From positions 1 to 64,000 of the forward strand of contig JAFTXW010000016.1 of NCBI GenBank assembly GCA_017461445.1: a stretch of 64,000 bases of DNA. Direction: 5' to 3'. Below the pieces are notes generated by a model. That model was not told the DNA's origin and made no database searches. It saw nothing but the letters and a program-made list of their open reading frames with translations. Position 1 is the stretch's first letter. The number at the start of each line of letters is the position of its first letter. Shown in pieces: positions 32,788 through 41,930 of the stretch. Origin of the DNA: Oscillospiraceae bacterium (GTDB taxonomy: Bacteria > Bacillota > Clostridia > Oscillospirales > Oscillospiraceae). Made by a program: the position numbers and the translations under genes.

Positions 32788-32801
32788 AAAGGAAATTTAC
32801 T

Positions 32802-33050
32802 ATGTTCGAATACAAAACCAAAGGCACATGCTCCCAGATGATCTACTTTGACATCGAGGACAACAAAGTGAAGAACGTCCAGTTCCTGGGCGGCTGCAAC
32901 GGTAACCTGAAGGGCATCGCAAAGCTGGTGGAAGGCATGGATGTGGACGAGGTCATCGCCCGCGTCGAAGGCACCACCTGCGGCATGAAGAAGACCTCCT
33001 GCCCCGACCAGCTGGCCCAGGCCCTGAAGGCCGCAAAGGCCAACGGCTGA
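32802..33050 (+). CDS. TSCPD-domain protein (TIGR03905 family)
   Basis: An 82-residue single-domain protein. The signature is a Cys-containing start (KGTCSQMIYF), the central LGGCNGNLKGIAKLVEGM, and the TTCGMKKTSCPDQLAQAL box that names the domain. The same domain closes many ribonucleotide reductases, where it binds metal; the free form has no assigned role. It follows the ybaK-like gene by 14 bases with an AAAGGA site and ends at a terminator. Confidence 0.9.
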   Translation: MFEYKTKGTCSQMIYFDIEDNKVKNVQFLGGCNGNLKGIAKLVEGMDVDEVIARVEGTTCGMKKTSCPDQLAQALKAAKANG

Positions 33051-33055
33051 TACGC

Positions 33056-33094
33056 AAAATGCGACCCGGCGGATACCCGTCGGGTCGCATTTTT
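33056..33094. terminator. Bidirectional intrinsic terminator
   Basis: A 17-base stem with one mismatch (AAAATGCGACCCGGCGG / CCGTCGGGTCGCATTTT) followed by T residues. It lies between the convergent TSCPD gene and epimerase gene. Confidence 0.88.
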
Positions 33095-33992
33095 ATAGAT
33101 TTTCGTCAATAAAAGCAATGAGCGGCTTCCGGTTCACCAGTCCCCGGTTCTCCCGATACCATTCCAAGGCTTCCCGAAGCCCTTCTTCCAATGGCTTCAC
33201 TCGGGGCATGACTGCCAGCTGTTTTTCCACATCCAGAAAATACTCGTAGTCATAAAAGGGAAAATAACGCCGCTGCTCCACGTTCTTGTCCACGGAAACA
33301 AACTCCGGCTCCTTCCCCGCCGCCCTATAGCACAGCTCCGCCCACTCCCGGACGGAAACGGCCTGGGGATTTCCTACGTTGAAAATCCTCTGCTGCGGCT
33401 TTTTCTCCAAAAGCAGCTCCATAAAGCGGCACAGGTCATCCACATGGAAAAATTGCAGCTTCATCTTCCCATCTCCGGGCAGATAAAATTTCCTGCCCTC
33501 CATAGCGCAGTCGAAAACGAAGGCCTCCCGGTACACATTGTTCCCGGGGCCATAAAGGTACGGCGGTCGGAGAATATAAGCCCCCGGCACCCGACTTTGC
33601 AGCACCCGCTCCGCATCCACCTTATTGGTTCCGTAAATGCCCCAAATGCCATTGGGCCCAATTTCCCTCTCTTCCGTAAGGGGCTGTGCTTGATTCTCGG
33701 GATACACCGCGCTGGAGCTGACGAGAATATACGTCCCAAAGCCATCCAAAGCGTCCAAAAGCCCCGCCACATCCGCGCCTGTGTAGGCGGTGATGTCAAG
33801 GACCCCGTCAAAAGAAAGGCCCCGCAGGCAGTCTCCCAGGTCATGCCTGTCCGCCTCCACCAGCGTGACCCCTTCCACCTGGGGACGGCTGTTCCGGTTC
33901 AGCACCGTAACAGCATAGCCCCGCCGCACAAAATATTCCGCCGCATACCGGCTGACAAAATTCGTCCCTCCGGTGATCAAAAGCTTTTTCAT
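33093..33992 (-). CDS. NAD-dependent epimerase/dehydratase (extended SDR)
   Basis: A 299-residue nucleotide-sugar-type enzyme. The N-terminal Rossmann fold begins LLITGGTNFVSRYAAEYF. The catalytic Ser precedes the Tyr-x3-Lys in IYGTNK, with SSSAVYPE upstream. RPPYLYGPGNN and FFHVDDLCRFM are typical of extended SDRs. Substrate cannot be named. Two in-frame ATGs are possible; the one at 33992 is seven bases from AAGGGGG, whereas that at 33998 abuts it. Confidence 0.85.
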   Translation of the reverse strand: MKKLLITGGTNFVSRYAAEYFVRRGYAVTVLNRNSRPQVEGVTLVEADRHDLGDCLRGLSFDGVLDITAYTGADVAGLLDALDGFGTYILVSSSAVYPENQAQPLTEEREIGPNGIWGIYGTNKVDAERVLQSRVPGAYILRPPYLYGPGNNVYREAFVFDCAMEGRKFYLPGDGKMKLQFFHVDDLCRFMELLLEKKPQQRIFNVGNPQAVSVREWAELCYRAAGKEPEFVSVDKNVEQRRYFPFYDYEYFLDVEKQLAVMPRVKPLEEGLREALEWYRENRGLVNRKPLIAFIDENL

Positions 33993-34047
33993 AGCCATAC
34001 CCCCTTTTTGCCCATTATACTCCCACTCCCGCCAAAAATCAACGCTC

Positions 34048-34076
34048 TTGCTTTCTAATGCGGGCCATGGTATAAT
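34048..34076 (+). promoter_or_regulatory. Promoter of the first MATE gene
   Basis: TTGCTT (34048-34053), 17 bases, TATAAT (34071-34076), with a leader of about 30 bases and no room for a riboswitch. Confidence 0.68.
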
Positions 34077-34109
34077 GGAACCAATACCGACAGAAAGAAG
34101 GCCATTTCC

Positions 34110-35450
34110 TTGACAAACGCGGAGCTTCACTACAAAAAAATGACCGAAACGCCCGTTTCCCGGCTGATTTTGAACCTGGGCATCCCCACCACCATTTCCA
34201 TGCTGATCACCAGCATCTACAACATGGCGGATACCTATTTCGTGGGTACCCTTGGCCCCAGTGCCCAGGCCGCCACCGGCGTGCTGTTCACCCTCCAGGC
34301 CATTATCCAGGGCATCGCCTTCATGCTTGGCCATGGCGGCGGCACCTTCATTTCCAAGGAGCTGGCAGACCGCAACACGGATAAGGCCACCATGTATGTC
34401 TCCACCGCCTTCTTCACCGGCGGCGCGGCGGGTATGGTGATCCTTGCCCTGGGCCTTCTCTTCCTGGAGCCGCTGGTCCTGTTCCTGGGCAGTACGGAAA
34501 CCATCCTGCCCCACGCTATGGACTACGGCCTGTGGGTCTGCCTTTCCTGCCCCTTCGTCATCTGCTCCATGATCCTGAACAACGGCCTGCGGTATGAGGG
34601 CCGGGCTTTCTATGCAATGTTCGGCCTGACCGCCGGCGGCATCCTGAACATCTTCGGCGACTATCTTCTGGTGGTCAAGCTGAACATGGGCGTTTACGGT
34701 GCGGGCCTTGCCACCGCCGCATCCCAGATCGTCAGCTTCCTCATTCTGCTGGTCATGTTCCGAAAAATGGCCCAGAGCCGCATTGATATCAAAGCGGTCA
34801 GCCGGGACTGGCGGGTTTACCTCTCCATCTGCCGGGTTGGCTTCCCATCCCTGATTCGTCAGGGCCTGACCTCCGTCACCACCGGCGTGCTGAACAACCT
34901 GACCAAGCCCTTCGGCGACGCGGCCATCGCCGCCATGAGCGTCGTAAACCGCTATTCCATGTTCCTCATGTGCGTGGGTCTCGGCATGGGCCAGGGCTTC
35001 CAGCCCGTGGCGGCCTTCAATTACAGCGCAAAGAAATACGACCGGGTAAAAAAGGGTCTGGTCTTTACCATGTGCTTTGGCCTGGCTTTCATCGGCGGCT
35101 TCTCTGTACTCAGCATGATCGCCGCGGAGCCCATCATTTCCCTGTTCCAGAAGAAGGAGGAGGTCATCGCCATCGGTGCCGTGGCCCTGCGGTATGCCGC
35201 CTTCGGCATGATGTTCATGCCCTTCTCGGTGCCCGTGAATATGCTCTATCAGAGTATCCAGAAGCCCACCATTTCCTCCATTCTCTCCCTGATCCGCTCC
35301 GGCGCGGTGACCATTCCCCTGCTGCTGATCTGCGTCCCCATCCTGGGCCTGACAGGCGTTCAGATTGCCCAGCCCACCGCTGATATCCTGGCGGGCCTGA
35401 TCAGCATCCCCTTCATCATCCGCTTCCTCCGCTCTGACCCCACAGACTGA
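34110..35450 (+). CDS. MATE-family multidrug/sodium antiporter
   Basis: A 446-residue transporter with twelve membrane helices in two pseudo-symmetric halves. MATE features: LILNLGIPTTISMLITSIYN at the first helix, YFVGTLG, and the second-half counterpart around VGFPSLIRQGLTSVTTGVLN. The start is taken as TTG at 34110, eight bases after AGAAGG; the ATG at 34140 would remove the start of the family region. Substrate unknown. The gene is alone between its promoter and terminator. Confidence 0.92.
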   Translation: MTNAELHYKKMTETPVSRLILNLGIPTTISMLITSIYNMADTYFVGTLGPSAQAATGVLFTLQAIIQGIAFMLGHGGGTFISKELADRNTDKATMYVSTAFFTGGAAGMVILALGLLFLEPLVLFLGSTETILPHAMDYGLWVCLSCPFVICSMILNNGLRYEGRAFYAMFGLTAGGILNIFGDYLLVVKLNMGVYGAGLATAASQIVSFLILLVMFRKMAQSRIDIKAVSRDWRVYLSICRVGFPSLIRQGLTSVTTGVLNNLTKPFGDAAIAAMSVVNRYSMFLMCVGLGMGQGFQPVAAFNYSAKKYDRVKKGLVFTMCFGLAFIGGFSVLSMIAAEPIISLFQKKEEVIAIGAVALRYAAFGMMFMPFSVPVNMLYQSIQKPTISSILSLIRSGAVTIPLLLICVPILGLTGVQIAQPTADILAGLISIPFIIRFLRSDPTD

Positions 35451-35455
35451 CAAAA

Positions 35456-35481
35456 CGCCCACGGCCATTTGGCCGTGGGCG
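35456..35481. terminator. Intrinsic terminator between convergent genes
   Basis: A 12-bp perfect stem (CGCCCACGGCCA / TGGCCGTGGGCG) with a 2-base gap, flanked by AAAA on the left and ATATTCTTATT on the right. Confidence 0.82.
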
Positions 35482-35487
35482 ATATTC

Positions 35488-36024
35488 TTATTCCGATACA
35501 AGCTCCCGGAAGCACTGCAAATACGCTTCCTCCGTCTCCCGAAAGCTGACAAATTCAAAATCTGGCTGAACTTTCAACTCCGGCACCGTCTCCCCCAGCC
35601 GATACCCCGTGAAGTGGAAGAACTCGTGGTACAGCTCCTCGTCGTCGATGGCAAAGACCTGCCGCCGTTCCTCCTCCGTCAGGGGTTCCCCCAGCCACTT
35701 GTTCCAGATGGCCTCCTGCAAAGGCTCCTCAAAGGTCAGGTACAACGGCATAGCCTTTTTCACAGGCCGGGTCACGTCGGAAAGATATGCTTCGCTCCCG
35801 TCATGGAGCAGGCAGGCCAGCTGCACCCGCCGGGAATATCCTCTTGCCTGTGCCTCCCGGGCGCATTCCAAACAATGCTGTCCCACGGAATGAAACGCTG
35901 GAAAATGCCCGTTGGCCCGGCACAGCATAGACAGGGCATGGGCAATGTCCCGAATGTCGATAAGTTCCGAATCAGGCATGAGAGGATCAAACATCTTTCC
36001 CGTATACGTTAAAATCTCACTCAT
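35488..36024 (-). CDS. HD-domain phosphohydrolase (YfbR-like)
   Basis: A 178-residue HD-superfamily metal phosphohydrolase. The metal ligands are visible: FHSVGQHCLEC (His), LLHDGSEAYLSD (the His-Asp doublet) and a later Asp near AIDDEELYHEF. Length and the RPVKKAMP segment after the HD recall YfbR-type 5'-deoxynucleotidases, but the specificity is not proven. Its ATG overlaps the stop of the radical SAM gene by four bases, so they are co-translated. Confidence 0.82.
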   Translation of the reverse strand: MSEILTYTGKMFDPLMPDSELIDIRDIAHALSMLCRANGHFPAFHSVGQHCLECAREAQARGYSRRVQLACLLHDGSEAYLSDVTRPVKKAMPLYLTFEEPLQEAIWNKWLGEPLTEEERRQVFAIDDEELYHEFFHFTGYRLGETVPELKVQPDFEFVSFRETEEAYLQCFRELVSE

Positions 36025-37049
36025 TTGGATTCCTCTTGTCTTTCGTTGGGATATAAATGAACGCTGAAGCTATGCCTTTCGTCATTCATGTCATAAATAT
36101 CCGGCTTCCGCTCCCTTATGTACCGTTTCTGCCATTCCAGGGCCAGGTCCCGAAATCGAAAAAGCTGCTGATTCTCCGGCCTGCCGCAGATGCGGGCCAA
36201 CTCCTCCACTGGTGGGATGGCTGCATAGTAAGCATCGTCCATTTCCTCCAGCTCCCGGATGATCTGCGCTGGGTCCATAGCTTCCAGGCGGTCAATATTT
36301 TCCGGTGTCAGTGCCAAAGTCAAAGCCCGCCGCTCCGCTCTGGGGAAATTTCCCTCCCGCAGCCACTGGGCCTCGGTTTTATGGGGCACACGCATAAAAT
36401 TGTTCCGAACGATTTGGGGAAGCGCGTCGAAGCTCTCCTGGGTCAGCCGCAGGTAGGCCAGCTTCTCCCCCCGCCCCTTGGCATGGGGAAGAAATACGGT
36501 ATACCGTTCAATGCCATGTTCCCGCAAAATTCCGAACAGCGCATCCATCTGCCCTTTGTTTTCTTCTGTTAGGCAGACACTTGCGATTCTCGGAAGCCCC
36601 AACGCCTTTGCCTCCCCGGCAATTTCCAGCAGATAGCGAAAATCCCCCTTCCGCCCCGCGAAGCGATCGTGGAATTCTTCCAACCCGAAGAAGGTCAGGT
36701 CGATGAGCCGCACGCCCCGCTCCATAACGGATCCCAGCAAAGCCCTGATCTCCTCCCCATTTCGGAAAGCCAGTCCGTTGAACTGCAAGAAGTCAAACCA
36801 AGGCGCAAACTCCCGCACAAAGGAAATATGCTCCCCTAATTCCGCAAACTCATTACAGTAGCCCACATAAAAATTTCCGCCCAAATCAGGCCGGTTTTCC
36901 CGCATCCAGCTGTAGAAACGCCGTGCAAAGGCCTGTCCCCTGGCGTAGTCCACTCCCGTAGCCTTGTGGCAGGAATCCAACAGGCAATGCCTGCACCCGC
37001 AATGGCAGGGCACGCAGAGATTTTCAATACTGATAGATATGGTTTTCAA
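36021..37049 (-). CDS. Radical SAM protein of unknown role
   Basis: A 342-residue protein whose N-terminus carries the CX3CX2C iron-sulfur motif (CHCGCRHC, residues about 15-22) in a Cys-rich setting, CVPCHCGCRHCLLDSC. The rest fits a partial TIM barrel (DLTFFGLEEFHDRFAG; IASVCLTEENKGQMDALFG). No SPASM or other accessory domain is seen at the C-terminus. Translation appears to start at TTG (37049), five bases after AAGGAGGG; no ATG is available in this frame. It is coupled to the HD hydrolase downstream. Substrate unknown. Confidence 0.78.
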   Translation of the reverse strand: MKTISISIENLCVPCHCGCRHCLLDSCHKATGVDYARGQAFARRFYSWMRENRPDLGGNFYVGYCNEFAELGEHISFVREFAPWFDFLQFNGLAFRNGEEIRALLGSVMERGVRLIDLTFFGLEEFHDRFAGRKGDFRYLLEIAGEAKALGLPRIASVCLTEENKGQMDALFGILREHGIERYTVFLPHAKGRGEKLAYLRLTQESFDALPQIVRNNFMRVPHKTEAQWLREGNFPRAERRALTLALTPENIDRLEAMDPAQIIRELEEMDDAYYAAIPPVEELARICGRPENQQLFRFRDLALEWQKRYIRERKPDIYDMNDERHSFSVHLYPNERQEESK

Positions 37050-37067
37050 ATTTCCCTCCTTATAAAG

Positions 37068-37093
37068 CGTGCCATCGGGAAACCGATGGCACG
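37068..37093 (-). terminator. Intrinsic terminator between the unknown gene and the radical SAM gene
   Basis: An 11-bp perfect stem (CGTGCCATCGG / CCGATGGCACG) with a GAAA loop, followed leftward by CTTTATAAGG. It ends 18 bases before the radical SAM start and next to its ribosome site, so it may act as an attenuator. Confidence 0.72.
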
Positions 37094-37096
37094 TTG

Positions 37097-37567
37097 TTAT
37101 GAAAAAATCAATTCTGTTCCATGGCGCAGGAGCCAGACCTCCTGCATCCGTTCCATGAATTCCGGCAGATTGGCTGGGGATACCACCTCGTCCATCGGCT
37201 CCTCCTGAAGCCAGGGAAGCTCTACCTCCCCAACCCAAAGGAGGAAGGTATTTTCGTCCCCGGTCTCCACGGTGATGGGAACCCCCGCCACCGCCAGTTC
37301 CCTGTTGCCCCATTGCAGGATTTGTCCCTGTACCCGGTAGCAGGCCAGCATCAGGGTCGGCGCAAAGGGCATCAGCTCCGAAGGGCCGTCAATGTTCACA
37401 CCGAACTCCGCCAGAAACAGTTTCAATTCAGGGTACGCTGCGCTGACCGCCTCGTAGTAATTCCGGCAATAACCGCATTCGCAGTGGTCTGATGCGTTCT
37501 TCGTGGTGCGTTCCAGCGTAGCTTCCTTGTCCACCTGGAACTGCCAATCGGCAAGCTTTAAGATCAC
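37097..37567 (-). CDS. Uncharacterised protein with CxCxxC motif
   Basis: A 156-residue soluble protein I cannot place in a family. It opens MILKLADWQFQVDKEATLER and has a Cys cluster CECGYCRNYYEA near residue 29-34, which could bind metal or form a disulfide. A beta-rich middle follows (AVAGVPITVETGDENTFLLW) and an acidic C-terminal part. It lies directly after engB in the leftward run and before the terminator at 37068. Confidence 0.7.
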   Translation of the reverse strand: MILKLADWQFQVDKEATLERTTKNASDHCECGYCRNYYEAVSAAYPELKLFLAEFGVNIDGPSELMPFAPTLMLACYRVQGQILQWGNRELAVAGVPITVETGDENTFLLWVGEVELPWLQEEPMDEVVSPANLPEFMERMQEVWLLRHGTELIFS

Positions 37568-37570
37568 GCT

Positions 37571-38155
37571 TTACTCCTTGACCGCCGCCAGGATCAGCTT
37601 CACCAGCTCGTCCCGGCCGTTGCCCTTCTCTGCGGAGAAGGGAATGATGGGACAGCTTTCGGGCAGCTCCAGATCCTCCCGGATGGTTTTCAGATTGGGC
37701 TCCAGCTCGCTCTTTTTCAGCTTGTCCATCTTGTTGGCGACCACCACAAAGGGGCATCCGCTTTCCTTGAACCAGTTTGCCATAGTGATATCGTTGTTCG
37801 TGGGCGGATGGCGGTAGTCCACGATCAGCACCCCCAGGTCGATGCGGTTCGCCGCGAAGTAATCCTCCATCAGCTTGCCCCACCGCTCTTTTTCCTTCTG
37901 GGGAACCTTCGCAAAGCCATAGCCGGGCAAATCCACCAGATAGCACTCCCGGTCGATGACGAAGTAATTGACATGGATGGTCTTGCCGGGCTTCTCGCCC
38001 ACCCGGGCAAAATTCTTCCGCTGCAGCAGCCTGTTGATAACGGAGGACTTGCCCACGTTGGATTTGCCCGCGAAAGCGATCTCCGGCATACGGTTCTTGG
38101 GAAAATCCTTGGGAGATGCCGCGGAGATCAGAAATTCCACATTCTGAAAATTCAT
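37571..38155 (-). CDS. engB: Ribosome biogenesis GTPase EngB (YsxC/YihA)
   Basis: A 194-residue small GTPase needed for 50S subunit assembly. G1 is FAGKSNVGKSSV, G2/G3 include GKTIHVNYF and LVDLPGYGFAKV, G4 is VVANKMDKLK, and G5 is a Ser-Ala near PFSAEKGNG. It follows lon by 14 bases, the standard lon-engB order of Firmicutes. Confidence 0.97.
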   Translation of the reverse strand: MNFQNVEFLISAASPKDFPKNRMPEIAFAGKSNVGKSSVINRLLQRKNFARVGEKPGKTIHVNYFVIDRECYLVDLPGYGFAKVPQKEKERWGKLMEDYFAANRIDLGVLIVDYRHPPTNNDITMANWFKESGCPFVVVANKMDKLKKSELEPNLKTIREDLELPESCPIIPFSAEKGNGRDELVKLILAAVKE

Positions 38156-38169
38156 ATTCTACCTCTATA

Positions 38170-40572
38170 TTACTGCCGCAGCTCAGGCTTGCGGGTCTTG
38201 GGGGCCACGTCCTTGGGAAGCTCCGTCAAAATGGCGGGCTTCGGTTCCGTCTGACGGTTCAGGGCGGCTTCCAGCACCGTGTCCACCGTCTGGGCACTGA
38301 TGAAATTCAGCTGGCGGCGGACAGTCTGATCGATGTTCTCCAGATCCCGCTCGTTGTCCTTGGGGATGATAACGGTGCGGATGCCGTGGCGCAGAGCCGC
38401 CATGGTCTTTTCCTTCAGTCCGCCGATACGCATGACCCGGCCCCGGAGGGAAATTTCGCCGGTCATCGCCACATCCCGCCGAACGGAAATCCCCGTCAAT
38501 GCGGAAACAATGGCGGTGCAGACGGTCACGCCCGCCGAAGGCCCATCCTTGGGCACTGCGCCCTCGGGGAAATGGACATGGATATCTTTTGTTTTATAGA
38601 AATCAGCCGCCACACCCAGCTTGTCGGCATTGGCGCGGATATAGCTGAGGGCCGCGTGGGCAGATTCCTTCATCACATCGCCCAGATTGCCGGTCAGCTC
38701 CAGCTTGCCGGAGCCGTCCATGACGTTGACCTCCACTTCCAGCGTCTCACCGCCCACGCTGGTCCAGGCAAGGCCCGTTACCAGACCCACCTGATCGGTG
38801 CAGGGCAGCCGGTCGGGCAGGAACTTACGGACGCCCAGGAAGGTCTCGATATTACTGCCCGTCACAGTGATGCGCTTAGGCTCCTCCTGTGCCAAAATCT
38901 GCATGGCAGACTTGCGGCAAATTTCGCTGAAGGAACGCTCCAACGTACGGACACCGGACTCCCGGGTATAGCAGGAAATGATCTCCCGGATGGCATCGTC
39001 GGTGATCCGCAGCTGGGACTTCTTGATGCCATGCTTTTTCAGCTGCTTGGGGATCAGATGATTCTTGGCGATCATCAGCTTTTCCTCGTCGGTGTAAGAC
39101 CCCAGCTCAATGACCTCCATGCGATCCAGCAGGGGCCGGGGCACAGTATCCAGAGTATTTGCCGTAGTGATGAACATCACATCGGAGAGGTCATAGGGAA
39201 TTTCCAGATAATGATCCCGGTAAGTGTGGTTCTGTTCCGCGTCCAGCACTTCCAGCAGTGCCGCACTGGGATCGCCCCGGTGGTCATGGCCCAGCTTGTC
39301 GATCTCGTCCAGCAGAAGCAGCGGATTATTGCTCCCCGCCTGGGTCATGGCAGCCATGATCCGTCCGGGCATGGCACCCACATAGGTCTTCCGGTGGCCC
39401 CGGATATCCGCTTCATCGTGAACACCGCCCAGAGAGATGCGGGCCATCTTCCGGTTCAGGCTCTTGGCGATGGAGTAGGAAATGGAGGTCTTGCCCACAC
39501 CGGGAGGGCCCACCAGACAGATGATCTGAGGCGGCATCTCGGGAGCCATCTGCCGCACGGCGATGGTTTCCAGGATCCGTTCCTTCACCTTTTCCAGGCC
39601 GAAGTGATCCTGTTCCAAAATTTTCCGTGCAGTGGCAACGTCCACCCGCTCCTTGGTTTTCACATTCCAGGGCAGTTCCAGCACCGTATCCAGATAATTG
39701 CGCAGCACCGCACCCTCGGAAGAACCGAAGGGCTGCTTTTTCAGCCGGTCAACGTCCTTGAGAAGCTTCTTTTCCTGCTCCTCCGGCAGCTTTAACGCCT
39801 GGATCTTCTGGACATAGGTCTCGATTTCGGAATCCTCATCCCCCTCGCCCAGCTCCTCCCGGATGGCCTTGATCTGCTCCCGCAGATAGTAGTCCTTCTG
39901 GTTCTGGTCGATGTTGGACTTGGTGCGCTCCTGAATCACAGCCTCCAGCTGCAGCATTTCCACCTCCTGCTTGAGAAGGTGCACCGCTGTTTCCAGCCGC
40001 TTGGCAGGATTCAGCATACACAGCATTTTGGCCTTGTCCTTAAATTCAATGCCCGAATTCTGAGCAATGGTATCCGCGATAAAGCCGTTGGCCTCGCTGG
40101 CGATCAGCTTCAGCTGGATCACCTGGGACGGATGCTCCGTCATTTCGGAATACATACCGTAAACGTTGATAGCCTCCCGCCGCAGGGCCCGGCCCCGGAT
40201 GGTATCGGTGGATACCTGATCCGGCACAGATTCCACAATGCCGCAGAGGTAAGGATCGGACTGGTTCAGCTCGGTGATCTTAGCCCGGTGCAGTCCGGTG
40301 ACCAGAACCCGCAGGTTCTCCCCCTGAGATTTTAACACCTGCTTCACCTTCACGATGGTGCCGATGGGATACAGGTCAATGAGCCGGGGATCGTCCACCA
40401 GAATATCCTTCTGAGGGATCAGCAGGAGGGTCTGATCCGCCTTCATGGCCGCTTCCAGGGCCAGCACGGATTTTTTCCGGCCTACATCAAAATGAACGGT
40501 CTGTTCGGGAAATACCGCCAGCCCCCGGAGGGCCAGAATGGGCATTTTCCCGGCATAAATGGTTTCAGTCAA
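38170..40572 (-). CDS. lon: ATP-dependent protease Lon
   Basis: An 800-residue AAA+ serine protease of cytosolic quality control. The N-terminal substrate-binding LAN domain (about 8-205) is followed by a coiled-coil region and the ATPase with Walker A GPPGVGKTS and Walker B LLLLDEIDKL. The C-terminal protease has the catalytic Ser in PKDGPSAGVT and the Lys about 43 residues later. It lies after clpX, apparently with its own leader beyond the clpX terminator. Confidence 0.97.
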   Translation of the reverse strand: MTETIYAGKMPILALRGLAVFPEQTVHFDVGRKKSVLALEAAMKADQTLLLIPQKDILVDDPRLIDLYPIGTIVKVKQVLKSQGENLRVLVTGLHRAKITELNQSDPYLCGIVESVPDQVSTDTIRGRALRREAINVYGMYSEMTEHPSQVIQLKLIASEANGFIADTIAQNSGIEFKDKAKMLCMLNPAKRLETAVHLLKQEVEMLQLEAVIQERTKSNIDQNQKDYYLREQIKAIREELGEGDEDSEIETYVQKIQALKLPEEQEKKLLKDVDRLKKQPFGSSEGAVLRNYLDTVLELPWNVKTKERVDVATARKILEQDHFGLEKVKERILETIAVRQMAPEMPPQIICLVGPPGVGKTSISYSIAKSLNRKMARISLGGVHDEADIRGHRKTYVGAMPGRIMAAMTQAGSNNPLLLLDEIDKLGHDHRGDPSAALLEVLDAEQNHTYRDHYLEIPYDLSDVMFITTANTLDTVPRPLLDRMEVIELGSYTDEEKLMIAKNHLIPKQLKKHGIKKSQLRITDDAIREIISCYTRESGVRTLERSFSEICRKSAMQILAQEEPKRITVTGSNIETFLGVRKFLPDRLPCTDQVGLVTGLAWTSVGGETLEVEVNVMDGSGKLELTGNLGDVMKESAHAALSYIRANADKLGVAADFYKTKDIHVHFPEGAVPKDGPSAGVTVCTAIVSALTGISVRRDVAMTGEISLRGRVMRIGGLKEKTMAALRHGIRTVIIPKDNERDLENIDQTVRRQLNFISAQTVDTVLEAALNRQTEPKPAILTELPKDVAPKTRKPELRQ

Positions 40573-40606
40573 GGGAATTTCCCTCCTTTGGTACGAAAAT
40601 GCGAGA

Positions 40607-40632
40607 AAAGGGGGTAGAAAACTACCCCCTTT
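40607..40632 (-). terminator. Intrinsic terminator after clpX
   Basis: An 11-bp perfect stem (AAAGGGGGTAG / CTACCCCCTTT) with an AAAA loop, directly after the clpX stop, followed leftward by CTCGCATTTTCG. Confidence 0.78.
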
Positions 40633-40638
40633 AGAAAG

Positions 40639-41901
40639 TTATCTTGTTCCAGAGAGCAACGCTCTGGGGTGTTTGGGATCCCGCAGGATGGTGGGATCGC
40701 CGCCCTCGATACATTCGGGGGTAATGACTACCTTCTTGATAGTCAGGTCACTGGGGATCACGAACATGATCTTCATCATGACTTTTTCCATAATGGCCCG
40801 CAGGCCTCTTGCGCCAATCTGACGGTCCAGTGCCTTCTGAGCAATCGCCCTCAATGCCTCCTCGGTGATTTCCAGCTCCACGCCGTCCATTCCCAACAGG
40901 CTCTGATACTGCTTGCTCAGAGCGTTCTTGGGCTCCACCAGAATCCGAACCAGATCCTCCTGGGTCAGGCTCTGCAGGGTGGTGATGACGGGCATACGGC
41001 CCACCAGCTCGGGAATAATGCCGAATTTCAGCAGATCATGGGGCTCCACCTGGGTAAACAGGGTGCCCACATCCCGCTTTTTCTTGCTCTGTACAGGAGC
41101 GTCAAAGCCAATGGCACTCTTGTCGGTGCGCTTTTCGATGATCTTATCCAGACCGTCAAAGGCACCGCCGCAGATAAAGAGGATGTTGGTGGTATCCACC
41201 TGGATCATTTCCTGCTGGGGATGCTTCCGTCCGCCCTGAGGGGGAACGTTGGCAACGGTGCCCTCCAGAATTTTCAGCAGGGCCTGCTGGACGCCCTCAC
41301 CGGAAACGTCACGGGTGATGGAGGTATTCTCGCTCTTGCGGGCGATCTTATCCATCTCGTCGATGTAGATGATGCCCCGCTCCGCCAGCTCCACGTCGAA
41401 GTCGGCAGCCTGCAAAAGCCGCAGGAGGATATTCTCCACATCGTCGCCCACATAGCCCGCTTCCGTCAGTGTGGTGGCGTCGGCAATGGCGAAGGGCACA
41501 TTCAGAATCTTCGCCAGGGTCTGGGCAAAGAGGGTCTTGCCGGAACCCGTGGGGCCGATCAGCAGAATGTTGCTCTTCTGCAGCTCCACATCAGACTGGG
41601 AGCCAAAATAAATGCGCTTATAGTGGTTGTATACCGCAACGGACAGTGCCACCTTAGCCTCTTCCTGACCGATGATGTAGTGATCCATGAAGGACTTGAT
41701 CTCCATGGGGGTAGGCAGCCGGTCAGGTGCCTTGAGACCGCCGGTCTCCTCCATTTCGATCTCGTCCCGCAGCAGATCGCTGCAAGCCTGGACGCACTCG
41801 CTGCAGATATACACCCCAGGACCGGCAATCAGCCGCCCGGCCTGATTCTCCCGCATTCCGCAGAAGCTGCAGCGGATAGGCTGTTCTGTTTTACCTGCCA
41901 T
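40639..41901 (-). CDS. clpX: ATP-dependent Clp protease ATP-binding subunit ClpX
   Basis: A 420-residue AAA+ unfoldase that feeds ClpP. The N-terminal C4 zinc-binding domain shows CSFCG and CSECVQAC. Walker A is GPTGSGKT and Walker [11 protein letters not shown], with arginine sensor segments and the IGF loop that docks ClpP (KSAIGFDAP). It follows clpP by 29 bases. Confidence 0.97.
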   Translation of the reverse strand: MAGKTEQPIRCSFCGMRENQAGRLIAGPGVYICSECVQACSDLLRDEIEMEETGGLKAPDRLPTPMEIKSFMDHYIIGQEEAKVALSVAVYNHYKRIYFGSQSDVELQKSNILLIGPTGSGKTLFAQTLAKILNVPFAIADATTLTEAGYVGDDVENILLRLLQAADFDVELAERGIIYIDEMDKIARKSENTSITRDVSGEGVQQALLKILEGTVANVPPQGGRKHPQQEMIQVDTTNILFICGGAFDGLDKIIEKRTDKSAIGFDAPVQSKKKRDVGTLFTQVEPHDLLKFGIIPELVGRMPVITTLQSLTQEDLVRILVEPKNALSKQYQSLLGMDGVELEITEEALRAIAQKALDRQIGARGLRAIMEKVMMKIMFVIPSDLTIKKVVITPECIEGGDPTILRDPKHPRALLSGTR

Positions 41902-41930
41902 GTTCCTGGTACCTCGTTTCTAAGATGATA

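Noticed and set aside
34077-34109. Guanidine-type riboswitch before the first MATE gene
   Set aside because: The leader after the promoter is only about 30 bases, too short to hold one.
33993-35558. Upstream extension of the epimerase frame over the MATE gene
   Set aside because: The extension is antisense to a real transporter; the SDR fold starts at 33992 with its own ribosome site.
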